From positions 1 through 64,000 of the forward strand of contig NW_026986607.1 of the NCBI RefSeq assembly GCF_963675165.1: a DNA stretch of 64,000 bases, written 5' to 3'. Origin of the DNA: Halichondria panicea (lineage: Eukaryota > Porifera > Demospongiae > Suberitida > Halichondriidae). Every line of letters starts with the position of its first letter. The stretch's first letter is position 1. Position numbers and translations under genes: made by a program. The notes beneath the pieces are model-generated. The model did not search any database. It was given only the letters and a program-made list of their open reading frames with translations, and was not told where the DNA came from. Below are positions 1 to 11,155 of this stretch, in pieces.

Positions 1-337
1 CCCCCAGGACAGTAGCTCCGGGGGGGGGGGGGGGTTCCGTCCTTAGGATATTTCCTCCCCCTGGAGTTTCTGTCCTAGGACAAAAAGCTCCTACCCCAGG
101 ACCAGAGCTCCCCCATTCTGCGGTGCAGGTGAAAGTCAGTCCACATGCAGGTAATCTGAGAAGACTAGTCTAGGCTACGAAGTAAACAGCCATAGACTAG
201 ATGCAATAGATGCTGTATCTATTATGTTATAGATCTCAATACTCAATAAATACAACAATGCAAGAGAAAGAAGTACAATAAATATAACCAAAAGTGCACA
301 AATCATAAAGTGATACAACCAGAACAAAACCAATTAC
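1..337. other. unassigned left edge, low complexity
   Basis: The stretch opens with a C/G-rich segment containing a run of about 14 G, followed by AT-rich sequence. No open frame or recognisable domain was seen. It lies beyond the 3' end of the truncated PHD finger of the neighbouring Ginger1-like pseudogene, so it may hold that element's lost terminus, but no inverted repeat could be matched. Confidence 0.3.
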
Positions 338-377
338 CTACTGGTTCATTGCGAATTTTGGCACAGCGATAGTGATA

Positions 378-2154
378 CTACTCACTAAATTTGTCACACA
401 TGACCATATCCTCAAAAGAGTCCGGTCTCTTGCACATGCAGTATATTGTAATGGCAATGGTTTGTGGTGTTGGTCTTTTGGGCATCGCTTTCTTTGTGCG
501 AGGGAACCGTGAGAGTTTGCCCTTCTCAAAGCACTTAATGAGATGTGCTCTCATTTTGGCCTCATCAAACACTAGAGAATCCACATTATCGTTCATAGCA
601 GCGTGATTGCAGCAGCAATGCTAAATAGTCCGCAGTTGTTAGCACCCTCTTGCTGCTGGAGAGCCACCACAGAGCCCATTGCATTGAATTAATGGGCTAT
701 ACACTTGTGCTATCTGGAGCTCAGTACTTGGGGAAAGCATTATATGGACCTTTCCAGGTGCAGTCCATTTTCCCTCCCATTCGATGAGAATTGGCCATAT
801 TCTTTAGCATGACACTGCTGCCAACTGGATAACTCTATGACAAAAATGGCAAAAATTAAGCTAAAATTTGCTATATAAAATAACACCTTCAAAGAGTTAT
901 GCTTGTTGTCATACTGCTGCTTCTGTTTTTGCTGTGCAGCAGCAATGTTCTCCTTGGCATTGAGGTGACAGCGATCACGAATTTCCATCAACCTTCGGAG
1001 AATTCCATCCATGTCTTCTCCGTCTTCTTCATTTTCAGTCTCCTCTCCACTCAATTGGTCAGCATCTCCTCTATCTTCTATAGCGTCGGCACCATCTCGT
1101 TGATCCATATCAAAAGTAACAGCTTTCCGCGGGTGGCGATTGAACATTAAGAAAAAGGGTGTGTACTTTGATGACGCCTACAATCAAAAAATAAAAGCAT
1201 GCATGATATAATAATTAAAATTTTACCTGTTTTGATATGCGATAGGCATAAAGAGCAGCAGAGAGATGCTGATCCCAGTCATCAGTACTAGAATCGATTA
1301 CCTTCTTGAGAGTGTTCACTATAGAGTCTGGTTGAAGCGTTCATCAAGGCCATTTGTTTGTGGGTGGTAAGCACTTGATACGCAGTGCTGTATGTCAGTC
1401 AACTGAAAAAGTCGGGTGTTGATTTCGTTGACAAACTCTCTTCCTTGGTCTGATTGAATCACTTTTGGCCACCCATGCCTGCAAAATGTGTCAAACAGAA
1501 ATTTTGCTACACCTTCTGCTGATTTTGATGGGAGTGGGGCAGCCTCAGGCCACTTAGAAATAGTCTGAGAGCGTGATAATGTACTTGTTTCCAGAGCTTG
1601 TTTCAGGTAGAGGTCCTACCAAGTCAATACCAACTCTGTACCAGACCTTTGTCACAGGGATGGGATGTAGTTCTGCTCTGGGCTTCTGCAGTTGGTGATT
1701 CGTTCGTTGGCATTTGTCGCAGTGCTTGCAGAGCTGTATGACGTCAGCATGTAGGCCTTTCCAGTAGATATCCTGAGCAACCTACATGCATGAAACAGAT
1801 ATAATTATACTTTATACGATATGATGATAAATATACCTTTCCATAGGTCTTGTCTCTCCCAAAATGCATTCCATCCAGTCCATCGTGGCACATGTTTAGT
1901 ATCCTGCTTTTCTCCTCTTGCTTCACCACAACTCTTCTCATTCTATGGATGCCAGTGCTGTCCTTCTCAGGCAGGTATAAGCATTGTTGCTGCAGAGCAT
2001 ATCTTTGAACTTTGTCTCTTATACTTCTCTTGTCATTAGTGGAAAGCCCGTCTCTGTATTTCTTCTGGCCAGCATTGCTGGCAGCAGTCTTGTACAGCAG
2101 TATGTCCTCATACTCTTGTTGAGTAGCCATTCTGATTGCTAACAGTCTATACAT
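378..2154 (-). pseudogene. Ginger1-like DNA transposon transposase remnant (integrase + Ulp1 + PHD)
   Basis: Read on the minus strand from 2154, the frame gives an H2C2-type N-terminal region (around GLDGMHFGRDKT, then CKHCDKC near 1710), then the integrase core with GIDLVGPLP, an SDQGREF block and a NERF-like block (DERFNQ). After an acidic linker come an Ulp1-type active-site block (NNCGLFSIAAA near 650) and the first half of a PHD finger (YCMCKRP), which stops at about 378. Integrase followed by Ulp1 is the architecture reported for Ginger1 transposons, and no reverse transcriptase is present. The frame is broken after the DYF block near 1555 and again after FNQTL near 1340. An intron appears to sit at about 1147-1230. 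The remnant is inactive. It is related to, but clearly diverged from, the plus-strand copy at 3.4-6.7 kb. Confidence 0.75.
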
Positions 2155-2221
2155 TTCTCATGCACTCGCACGTACGCTTATACTATAGCCTTGACAGGTT
2201 TTGACAGGGTACATGTACCCG

Positions 2222-3311
2222 GTAGCCTCGATCTCAGGCCGAGTTTTCGCTTTTATAACGGTTAGGCGAACAACTGGGCCTGGTACTAGTTGTCTGCGCA
2301 TGCGTCAATCGTTCGTCAGATTCTGACGAATGGATATTCTCGTTCACTTTTGTGACATTTATATTCGTGTACTATCGTGTACTAGAAGTCAGTTCCCGTT
2401 TTATCATTATTGGAATAGATTGGAATGGCTCTTAGCTGAAGCTTCTCTCTTCTCTGAAGCTTATTCTGAAGACTGAACAACAAGGGAAGAGGTATAAAGC
2501 TTTGTCAAGCTTGTTAAGGTCAGATATTTTTGTGTGGGCCCTATGGCCGGCTATGCTATCAAGTCTTGTTCATGTTTGGCAAGAATGTAGGTAGACTATA
2601 GTTTCATCATTAATATGGTGGATCAAGTGAAGAGTGTGAGCTAGAGAACTTGGTGCTGCCATCATCAGCTCGTCGACAATGACACTATAACTGAGAAATT
2701 TAATATGTATAGGTCTACACGTATTTAAAATGTCTACTTCTCTGTACAGGAGCAATGGCTAATATCCAGCTATCCCAACAGTGCTCCTCTTGGCTATACT
2801 AACGGACGAGACTGGACAGTTTGAGGTAAGGGTTTAACCGTCTTTGGTTTCTTTTAATATTGTCCTATACTCACAGACACAGGACTGGAGTATGACCTGC
2901 TCATTCGAGCGTTGCTGGGTAGCTCAGAGACATCAAGAGAATCTACGTTTTCTCAAGCAATGAGTTACGAGTTGGGGCCTAGAATCAGAGAAGTCCAGCA
3001 GCCTGCTAAATCTTTTTGAAACGTAATTTGAAGGCATTCAATCATCTTGAAGTTGCCCTGGGTCACTGTAATTGTGCTGCAGCACAACTGGCAACTCCCC
3101 AGGCCTTTGTGAAGCAGCTCCCTATGTGCATTTTTTGTGTACTCACTCTGTGCATTTTCTGTGTACAAATTTCTATTATTGATTTATTAAATATTTTTGC
3201 CGACCACAAATATACAATGAAAATTTGACGCATGCACAGACAACTAGTACCAGGCCCAGTTGTTAGCCTAACCGTTATAAAAGCGAAAACTCGGCCTGGG
3301 ATCGAGGCTAC
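2222..3311. mobile_element. 1.09-kb TIR element (non-autonomous)
   Basis: Both ends carry an inverted repeat of about 87 bp (2222-2308 and 3225-3311) with only a few mismatches, starting GTAGCCTCGAT. The interior has no convincing coding frame. It lies between the divergent Ginger1-like remnants. No target-site duplication is visible. The same outer motif (GTAGCCTCG...CCAGGCC) recurs at 52.8-53.5 kb and possibly 24.4-24.9 kb, so this is a repeated family. Confidence 0.7.
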
Positions 3312-3437
3312 ATTGCTCCCACAATTCCGAAGTCAGTGAAAATGGACTCCAAAGTGCAAATTGGCTCCTCTAAGTTGCAAATGGAAGAGCAAGAAACTGA
3401 GACGTAGCCATATGCTGCCATCACTACTTACCTACAA

Positions 3438-6400
3438 TCAGGCATGTATCCACCAGACGCTGACAAAAAGGAGAAGCGTGGCCTCCGCAAAAGAGCGAAG
3501 TATTTCATGCTGTTCAGGGGCAAGCTGCAGTATGTAGGAGGAAATAAGAAGAACACTCCTAGATTGGTAGTGGAAGGTGAAGAAGACAGAAGAAAGATCA
3601 TTGAGAGCATCCATGGGCAAGCTCATCTAGGAAGAGACAAAACACTTTCTCAGCTAACTCAACGATACTACTGGCCAAACATGTACAAGACAGCATGTGC
3701 CTACGTAAGTTTCAAATTTATATACCTTGTTATAGTGCAGGTGTTTGGTGCATTGAACGGTATTTCTCTTGCAGATTGCTTCATGTGACCACTGCCAGCG
3801 CCAAAACCATAAGTTGCATAAAACTAATGCAACACTTCATCCCATTCCTGTTAAAGAAGAAGCCTGGTATCAGGTTGGAATGGATTTAGTGGGACCTCTG
3901 CCTGTAACTCCAGCAGGAAACAAGTTCTTGATGACAATTACAGATTACTACACAAAGTGGGCTGTAGCTGCAGCTCTAGAAGACAAAACTGCATTGTCAG
4001 TAGCCAACGTCTTATACTCGGTATAATTATATAAATTATGTGATGTGCATGCAACGGCCCTTAGTTATAATTATTTACTGTAACGCAGGTATTTTGCACA
4101 TACGGCTGCCCTACTGTTATCCTCAGTGACTAAGGAAGAGAATTTGTCAATAAAGTTACTGAGGCACTCTTTAAAAGAACAAACACACAGCATAGAATCA
4201 CTTCCGCCTATCATCCTCAAGTAAGAAGCATGCATGCACATAATTAAATACTGTATAATAAATTATGGCATATATAGATATACTTTCACACCACCCCAGA
4301 AAGGAAGTTCGAAAAAGGAGTGAACGTTTTTACTTTTACCTAGTGCAAAAAGGAGTGAATACATATAGGATATACATGCAACTATTATAATTATGGTATA
4401 ATTATTATGGCTAATTACTGAATTTTCAGACTAATGGCCTCACAGAGCGATTCAATCAGACAATCTGTCGTTCTCTCAGCAAGTTAGTGAATGAAGCACA
4501 CAATGATTGGGATACAAAGCTAGACACTATTCTGTTTGCATACCGAGTGTCGAAACACCGATCAACCGGCTATTCGCCATTCTTCATGATGTTTCATCGT
4601 GAAGCTCGGCTGCCTATAGAAGCAGATGTAGAGCAAAACGAAACAGTGACCAGTGAAGATATAGATACAGAGACAACTGCAGATGCTTTTATTGAGAAAA
4701 TGCTCAAGAGGCAAGAAGATATAAAGAGCATAGCTGGTGAAAACATAAAAAAATCTCAAAAAAAGCAAAAGGAGTGCTATGATAAACGGCATTCACCAGA
4801 GGTATATAATTATACAGCCCTATATATATTATACAGGCTGCATGCAAGTATATATACACTTGCACATTCATGTGTGCGAATGCTATAATTATGTACGAAG
4901 CATATATGATTTCAAACTGTGCAGTTTGTTCTAAGCAAATTAAATACATTTTATATTTAGGAACTGCAACCTGGAATCAAGGTTTTGGTTGAGAACACCC
5001 AACAAAAGGAGAGGAAAGGTGGAAAGCTCGAAAACAAGTATAGTGGACCATACATTATTAAGACCTCAGATGGAAAGGGTGTCTATACCCTTAAGGACTT
5101 GGATGGGAAGGTGTTAAAAAAGAAATGTAATATCAAACGTCTCAAGGTAAATATGAATGTATATAGCTAATCCTATAACTATATACCATAATTGTGATAA
5201 ATAACACATGCATAATACAGGCTTATATGGATCCTTCTTCATTGGTTGAACAAAAAGGTATTTATTTAGCTACCAGCACAGGTGGCAATTTTATACTGCA
5301 CATATATACATGCATGTAGCCTGCATGCGCATGAGATTCGATCCCTATAATGTAGCTCTCAGTGGCCAAACTCCACCGGATAAATCCAATGGCTCTACCC
5401 CACCAGAGAAATCCAATGGCCCTACCCCACCAGAGAAATCCAATGGCCCCACCTCACCAGAAGATCCAAATGGCCCCACCCCACCGAAGAAATCCAATGG
5501 CCCCACCCCACCAGAAGATCCAAATGGCCCCACCCCACCGGAGAAATCCAATGGCCCCACCCCACCAGAAGATCCAAATGGCCCCACCCCACCGGAGAAA
5601 TCCGATGGTCCCACCCCACCAGAATATATGGACATGGACCTGTGGTGACTCATTTGCAACCAATTGATGATGTCCCCTTAGATCGTCCACCACCACCTAA
5701 GAGACGAAAGTCTAATCAGTCTGTACCTAAGAGTCAAAAGGTAACTTCTGTCAGCCACGTGCACGTGCATGGCATAATTGTCCTGACATTAATTTTGTGA
5801 TCAGGCACGGTCAATTAATATGTAGAACCTAAGATATACTATTAACTACATAATAATTATTGTACATTCTCAGACCAGGTATGCTGGGAGTCTCTGGATA
5901 CCTGACTTAGATCTACGTTACAGGGATAGGGCAGTTGTAAAGAGAGGAAAACTATGTGACAAGCATATGTATGCTGCCCATGAAGTGCTGAGGTATGCGT
6001 TCCCTCATCTGCATGGTCTTCAATCGACATTACTTACTCAAAAAGAGTTTAAAGCAATGCAATGTCATGACTCTGTTGTAAGAGGTAAGGGTTAGGCTTA
6101 TATAATGTTATCTTGATGGATCACTAATTAATTATATTACTGTAATGTACATAGTGTATAATAATAATTATCGCCTATAATTATATGCAGCCGTTCAGAT
6201 ACTATTTGTTGAGGAAAGAGAGCACTGGGTTGTTTCCAGCCTCACCAATGGAAAACTGAGACTATACGACAGCTGTTCAACTGGAGAATTAACCTCAGTC
6301 TTCAAGTACAGCTAGCTCAAATATATGGCAATCAATTTGCGGTAAACAACAAACTCAAAGTTTACATTGAGCCTGTACAGAAGCAAGAAGGAGAAATGGA

Positions 6401-6740
6401 CTGTGGTGTTTTAAGCATTGCAAATGCATACAATGCTGCACAGGCGAAGAGTACAAAAGATGTAACGTATGACTCACAACAAATGCGTTCACACATTCAG
6501 CACTGTTTTGAAGCTAAAACGTTCAGCACTTTTCCTCAATCTAAAAATTCGGCAGCAATCAACAGATGTGATCCCAAACAGATAACCATCGAGCTGTACT
6601 GCACTTGTGGTCTTCCAGAGACATATGATAGCCGAATGACCGAGTGTACAAAATGCCAAAAGTGGTTTCACTTTAAATGCATGAACAAGGTCAGGCCAAG
6701 AGGATGGCTGTGTATAACATGTAGATCTAATTCATGTTAA
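3438..6740 (+). pseudogene. Ginger1-like transposase gene, near full length, broken
   Basis: Exons read by splice sites: about 3438-3704 and 3775-4020 (H2C2 finger with HGQAHLGRDKT and CDHC; then MDLVGPLP), 4089-4220, 4430-4801, 4961-5146 (GPY motif in KYSGPYIIK), a repeat-bearing exon at 5.3-5.7 kb with a basic PPPPKRRK patch, and about 5876 and 6190 onward, encoding an Ulp1-type cysteine protease (HWVV, YDS, Q, then MDCGVLSIANAY) and a C-terminal PHD finger (CTCGLPE, CTKCQKWFHFKC, CITC). Integrase with GPY followed by Ulp1 matches the published Ginger1 transposases. There are two clear breaks: an in-frame TAA at 4131-4133, directly after the SD of the second catalytic block, and a 1-nt frame loss near 6298 inside the Ulp1 domain. 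A domesticated downstream piece (6396-6740) cannot be excluded. Confidence 0.75.
5370..5624 (+). repeat. 27-bp coding minisatellite (TPPEKSNGP repeats)
   Basis: About 9.5 tandem copies of a 27-bp unit. In frame +3 of the Ginger1-like gene each unit encodes nine residues of the type TPPEKSNGP or TPPEDPNGP, and the last copies alternate EK and ED to make a 54-bp higher-order period. All three frames on the strand are open across it, as expected for a 27-bp period. It sits between the integrase GPY region and the Ulp1 domain and would form a proline-rich spacer. Confidence 0.85.
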
Positions 6741-7043
6741 CTGTATCACCAAACTGTTAAATTGTTATTAAATAGCTAGCTAGCAAGCTATATTATAGAC
6801 ATTGAATATTATTGTTTTGCCATTATTATACGTAGACCATTACTTGTTTTTGCCATTGATTCTCGACTCAACCTCCATTACTTCTAATACGTACGACGCT
6901 GGCCTCATCTCATACCGATATAATTTATGTGTAGAACCAGGAGTAGTTAACAAGAAGAAGCATGTATACGTGTACATATAATTATAATGGTTTATTGAAA
7001 GCAGTTTATAGTGACAGTTAATTAAATTTGAGGGATCAGGCCC
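6741..7043. other. gene-free spacer after Ginger1-like gene
   Basis: AT-rich sequence with GCTAGCTAGC-type self-complementary runs near 6773. No coding frame, inverted repeat or RNA gene was seen. Confidence 0.3.
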
Positions 7044-7446
7044 TCTTGTATGGAAGGGTATTAGAGTCAAAATTCCCAGCCTTTTTGTCCCAGTAAATGT
7101 CCCGGTGTTTGTCCCAGTAAACATCCCGGTAAAGGTCCCAGTACATGTCCCGGTACGCCTTTTTCCTGTGGGCAAGGTCGACCAGCCTCCCAAATTTGGG
7201 GTGTGGTTGTCACAGCCCAGCAATTACTGCTGCATCCGCTCCAGTTTCTTGCCCCGGCAAGTGTCCCGGTATGTGTCCCAGTAAGTGTCCCGGTATGTGT
7301 CCCGGTATGTGCACCGGCAAGTGTCCCAGTATGTGTCCCGGTATGTGTCCCGGCACATGCCCCAGTACCAGAATAAAGATTGCAACAAGTTAACTCATGG
7401 AATGCGCATGCGCAATGGAAGTGAATGCCTCGTGTCATAAAAGAGC

Positions 7447-7575
7447 CTTGTGGAGGCTAAGAAGATACGAAGAACCTAGCCATGTGAGGCTAAGAAGACA
7501 CAAAGAACCTAGCCTTGTGAGGCTAAGAAGACACTAAGAACCTAGCATGCAGCCTTGTGAGGGGCTAAGAAGACT
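7447..7575. repeat. 33-bp tandem repeat, about 4 copies
   Basis: Units of the form GTGAGGCTAAGAAGACACAA plus AGAACCTAGCC repeat about four times, with small insertions in the last copy. It lies in the core of the 2.1-kb TIR element. Confidence 0.8.
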
Positions 7576-7953
7576 CAAACTTCTGATTTGATTTTACACA
7601 TAAACTTATGACTGTTTGTTGTTGTTTTTTGTCTCAAGAGGAGGGTTGTAGTGAGGCAGCTGCCTATTATACAAGACCACTCCCATTTTAGTCATGTAAA
7701 CTGGATAATTATACACAAAATAAAGCCAGTGTTAAATTTAAAGTTATAACGTTTAATAGATTGGAGTACAAAGGAGTATGAAACAGCACTTGAAATGGGT
7801 GGTATTAAAGTCGTTCTAGAGGAATGCAGTCCAGTTCAAGAGTGTTTCCGTCGGTTGGTGACAGATATTCTTGGTGTTCCTCTTCATAGAAGTTACTCTA
7901 GGACTTGCTGCACTAATCTATGTGTATAGATGTATGTCAGTGACACTGATAGT

Positions 7954-8688
7954 CAGGGGCGTAGGCAGGAATTTGAGGAAGGGGGGGCTGAGCTGAAAGG
8001 GTGTGAAGGAGCGCCGAAAATTTTCGGCGACCGGAAACCACACCTCCTAATTAATGACTGATTTCGGGGAATAGTTGTTGTACCAGGAGTGTCTGGTTGT
8101 GTACGATTTATGATGTTACAATAATTATTTTGTTGTTAATATGCATGAAACATTGCTAATATTTACAGTGCTAACTACATGTACAATGTATATGATAATG
8201 TAGCTGATCAGTTACTTTGCTGGCTCTTCATCAGTACTCAGGCTGGCAGTACTAGAGGCTAGAGCTTGGCAAACTGGCACTAGAGCTTGGCAAGTTGGCA
8301 CTAGATCTTGGCCTTGACTCACGCTTGAGAAATAATGGTCCAGTTTCTGCGACATAGTTGCTGCTCTCAATCAACCTCTGTGGTAGATTATTGATCAGTT
8401 GCACAGTGCATTGCACATGTGCAAGAAATAGTTTATAGCCACACCTGTTTCAATTAAATGGTGCATGCTAGCCAGCTAGCTAGCTAGCTTAGTTACACTG
8501 AAGAATCAAAGTTACTAGTATAGTATAGAGCTAGCTCTTGGACATGCTGTTTGTCTGCCACTAATCTATACCTGTAATTCCCAGGCTCAGTGAAGACAAT
8601 CATCAGAGAAGGTGGGGCTCTTAGTGTGGTTTTTGCAGAGGAAGGGGGGGCTCCAGCCCCCAAAGCCCTGCCCCTCCCTACGCCCCTG
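7954..8688. mobile_element. hAT-like non-autonomous element
   Basis: The termini CAGGGGCGTAGGCAGG and CCTACGCCCCTG are of hAT type, and ATAGT flanks both sides (7949-7953 and 8689-8693). Purine-rich G runs follow the left end and the complement precedes the right end. No transposase frame is present. It is inserted inside the 7048-9148 element. Confidence 0.65.
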
Positions 8689-9175
8689 ATAGTGTCTTCG
8701 CTTCTACTGCACTGTCACATACATTCTACTGTACTGTCACACACATACTGTACTGTCAGATCACATACATCAAGACACTAATTATTATATATAATGCACA
8801 CTAGGCTAATCACTCCCTAAAGTGTATTGCCTCGAATAAATACCTCGTGAAGTTTTGCGTTTTATCACTGGGACACATACCGGGACACTTACTGGGACAC
8901 AAACCGGGACACTTACTGGGACACATACCGGGACACTTGCTGGGGCAAAGAACTGGAGCGGATGCAAGCAGTAATTGCTGGGCTGTGACGACCACACCTC
9001 AAATTTGGGAGGCTGGTCGACCTCGCCCACAGGAAAAAGGCGTACCGGGACGTATACCGGGACATTTACCGGGACATTTACCAGGACAAACACTGGGACA
9101 AATACTGGGACAAAAGCTGGGAATTTTGACTCTAATACCCTTCCATACTCTTGTAGCAAGAGTGATGTAGCATCA

Positions 9176-9279
9176 CGTAGGGGTCCATGATTTGATGATC
9201 TTGTTCCGTAGGGGTCCATGATTATTTTGATGATCTTGTTCCGTATATAGGGGTCCATGATTTGATGATCTTGTTCCAC
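9176..9279. repeat. 31-36 bp tandem repeat, 3 copies
   Basis: Three copies of a unit starting TAGGGGTCCATGATTTGATG and ending GATCTTGTTCCG; the middle copy has a 4-bp expansion. On the minus strand the unit encodes TRSSNHGPL-type residues that continue the end of the decayed RT-associated ORF next to it, so the array seems to have grown out of that ORF's terminal codons. Confidence 0.75.
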
Positions 9280-9881
9280 GGATGCACATAATTGAAGATC
9301 GGACGGCAGCGAAGGATAGCTTGCACCTTAGCCAACTGATTACTACTGAGTATAGTTTTTCCCTTATTTCCAGGCGAGCATGTCTGCTAGTCTTTTGTAG
9401 AAGGTGGCGGCCTCTTGCCCCAGTCCACCTGTGGTTTATAGAAGACGTCGACGAGGGGGTGAAAACTCCTTGCTCAATGTCTCTGACGCGTTGGCCGTAA
9501 GCCCGTTTATTTTTGTCCTCATGTTTCTTATACCTCATGTTTCTTGTGCAGCTTTGATGGTTCTGGAGCTGTTGCTGGGTGCATTCGGGTACATCAAAAT
9601 ATGCGTTTTGAACAGAAAACCAGAACCTCTTGCACGGATGTCTAAGCGGGCATTGTCAGTGGTTAAATGGCTGAGCGGTGGGATAAAGATTCTCGCTTAG
9701 TGGTTGTAGTCGGGGTTCTCATGTTCTGTGGCAACATTGTGGCAGACTTTGGTGAGAAGTGAAGCAGTCAGGTCACGTAGCTCGTTATGCCTTCTAGTTG
9801 GGAAGGCGCCCTTTGGTAAAAATCATTGCGCATGGTTTGCTGAGAAGGCTGAGCCACAGTTGCACTTAGTTGGGGTTGATG
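9247..9881 (-). pseudogene. decayed RT-associated retroelement ORF, C-terminal part
   Basis: Minus-strand pieces in order: a CNCGSAFSANHA zinc-like block near 9860, KGAFPTRRHNELRDLTA and LLTKVCHNVATE near 9800, ARLDIRARG near 9640, and YGQRVRDIEQGVFTP through WLRCKLSFA to SIMCIRG near 9260. This series is familiar from the region downstream of reverse transcriptase in multicopy ORFs of sponges and cnidarians. Stops and frame changes separate the blocks (for example a TGA after NHAQ), so it is a fossil. No RT domain is retained upstream. Confidence 0.6.
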
Positions 9882-10018
9882 GCAGTGGCCAGCCATAACA
9901 AATACAGGGTGCATCTCTGAAACCGTGGTCATCAATTGAAAGCCACCTTCAGAGGTTGCACCTGGCAGCTTGCTCATCGATGAGGCACCTTTCTCTCCTG
10001 GTACATGGTAGAACATTG

Positions 10019-10170
10019 CGTTGCTATCTCGAGGGGGGCCCTAAATCACTATGGGGGGCCTATATCACTAGTGCAATAGGCCCCCCCCCTAACACCCCAA
10101 ATCGCTAGCGTTTTAGGGCCGGGGGCCCCAAAAATAAGGGGGGGCCCATATCGCTTCTACACCGGTGGAA
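10019..10170. other. G/C-homopolymer palindromic segment
   Basis: Alternating GGGGGGCC and GGCCCCCC runs separated by ATCACTA or ATCGCTA spacers form imperfect inverted repeats. No coding content. It could be the fold-back core of a MITE. Confidence 0.4.
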
Positions 10171-10782
10171 CAAAACTGCTACATGTACGTGTACTGATAC
10201 CCAACCCAGAGCGCAGGGTTGGTTGGACTCCGCCCAACTAGTGCACAGTGAGGTTACAGGGATTTGAGGAGTTCTGTAATGTCGAGAGCGGAAGTACCTG
10301 TCACGTGAACCTTGGTAACAAGATTGAATTTTGGCTCATTCCAAACCAATTTTTCTCCAATAGAGCCTATTCATTTTTGTTAAACTGGGAAAACATCGAC
10401 TTACATCAGAAAGCTAAGAGCCTTTGGTAAAGGCTTTGCACCACAGCAGATTGTCAGCTGAAGCTATCCTTGAGATTCTAATCGTTTTGTGAGCTACTAC
10501 TTGCCCCAGCCTGCCCGTAAGCTGTTGAAAGTGTATCACTAGTCTCAGTAAAATCTCTCTTAGGCTAGCTCCAGCTGGATACACAGTTTGTGTGACAAAC
10601 TAATAGTATTAGCTCACGATTGGGCTCAAGGATAGCTTTAGCTGTGGTGTTTGGGCTTGCAGATAATTATAACACACACGCACACACACACGTGGGCACC
10701 AATAGTGAATACATACACATGTGCACACTAATAATTATGCAGAGCAAAGCCTCCTGTATAGGTCGATTTTTTCCCAAAATGT
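10171..10782. other. gene-free stretch with short CA repeat
   Basis: No supported gene. A short CA-rich microsatellite (ACACACACGCACACACAC) lies near 10671-10690. Confidence 0.3.
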
Positions 10783-11155
10783 TTGACTACTGTGCACATT
10801 GCGCATGCGCATATCCTGTATTGGCAAATTAATGGTGGGTTACAATTGTTTTGACACCTGGAAAATACAACACACAAGGTAAAATAAGTGTGTCTAGCTA
10901 TTTGGTGTTCTTTTATGGACAAAGTTCACGACTGATGTAACAGTTTGTGAGGAGTAGAACTCGGAAAACACCAGACAAGAGTAGCAGAGAGCATCTTGTG
11001 CAGGCAGGGGTGGTAGACAATACCAAAGCACCTGTGCATGCATGGGGAGTGACGGTTAATAATGACACTATGGACGTGCCATATAATAATAGTTGAGGGT
11101 CTAAACATTAATTTTGTGAATTGCATGCACGGAGAGTGACGGTTAATATTATAGT
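10783..11155. repeat. duplicated intergenic segment (pair of 31890-32259)
   Basis: About 370 bp, starting TTTGACTACTGTGCACATTG and ending GACGGTTAATATTATAG, nearly identical and in the same orientation to 31890-32259, just upstream of gene C. It shows that flanking DNA as well as genes was copied during duplication of the locus. Confidence 0.75.

Larger units (their letters stand above)
7048..9148. mobile_element. 2.1-kb TIR element with subterminal minisatellite arms
   Basis: The element begins GTATGGAAGGGTATTAGAG and ends with its reverse complement. TCTT lies directly outside both ends (7044-7047 and 9149-9152), a plausible 4-bp target duplication. Each arm of about 300 bp (7078-7375 and 8860-9118) consists of a degenerate 12-bp unit of the type GTCCCGGTAAAT, interrupted by a shared unique block of about 90 bp. 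The arms are inverted relative to each other. The centre holds a 33-bp tandem repeat and a nested hAT-like element, and no transposase. Confidence 0.75.

Noticed and set aside
2570..3228. Several 60-70 aa frames inside the TIR element
   Set aside because: No start context, domain or splice consistency; within a non-autonomous element.
7145..7393. Cys/Pro-rich frames (CPGMCPGKCPS type) on both strands
   Set aside because: They are translations of the 12-bp subterminal repeat of a TIR element. All frames are open because of the period, and no splice sites or domains surround them.
8806..9279. 157-aa minus-strand frame with PVFVPVNVPV repeats
   Set aside because: Also a product of the 12-bp and 31-bp repeats, not a protein gene.
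10248..10430. 60-aa + strand frame
   Set aside because: No family resemblance, poor start context, isolated.
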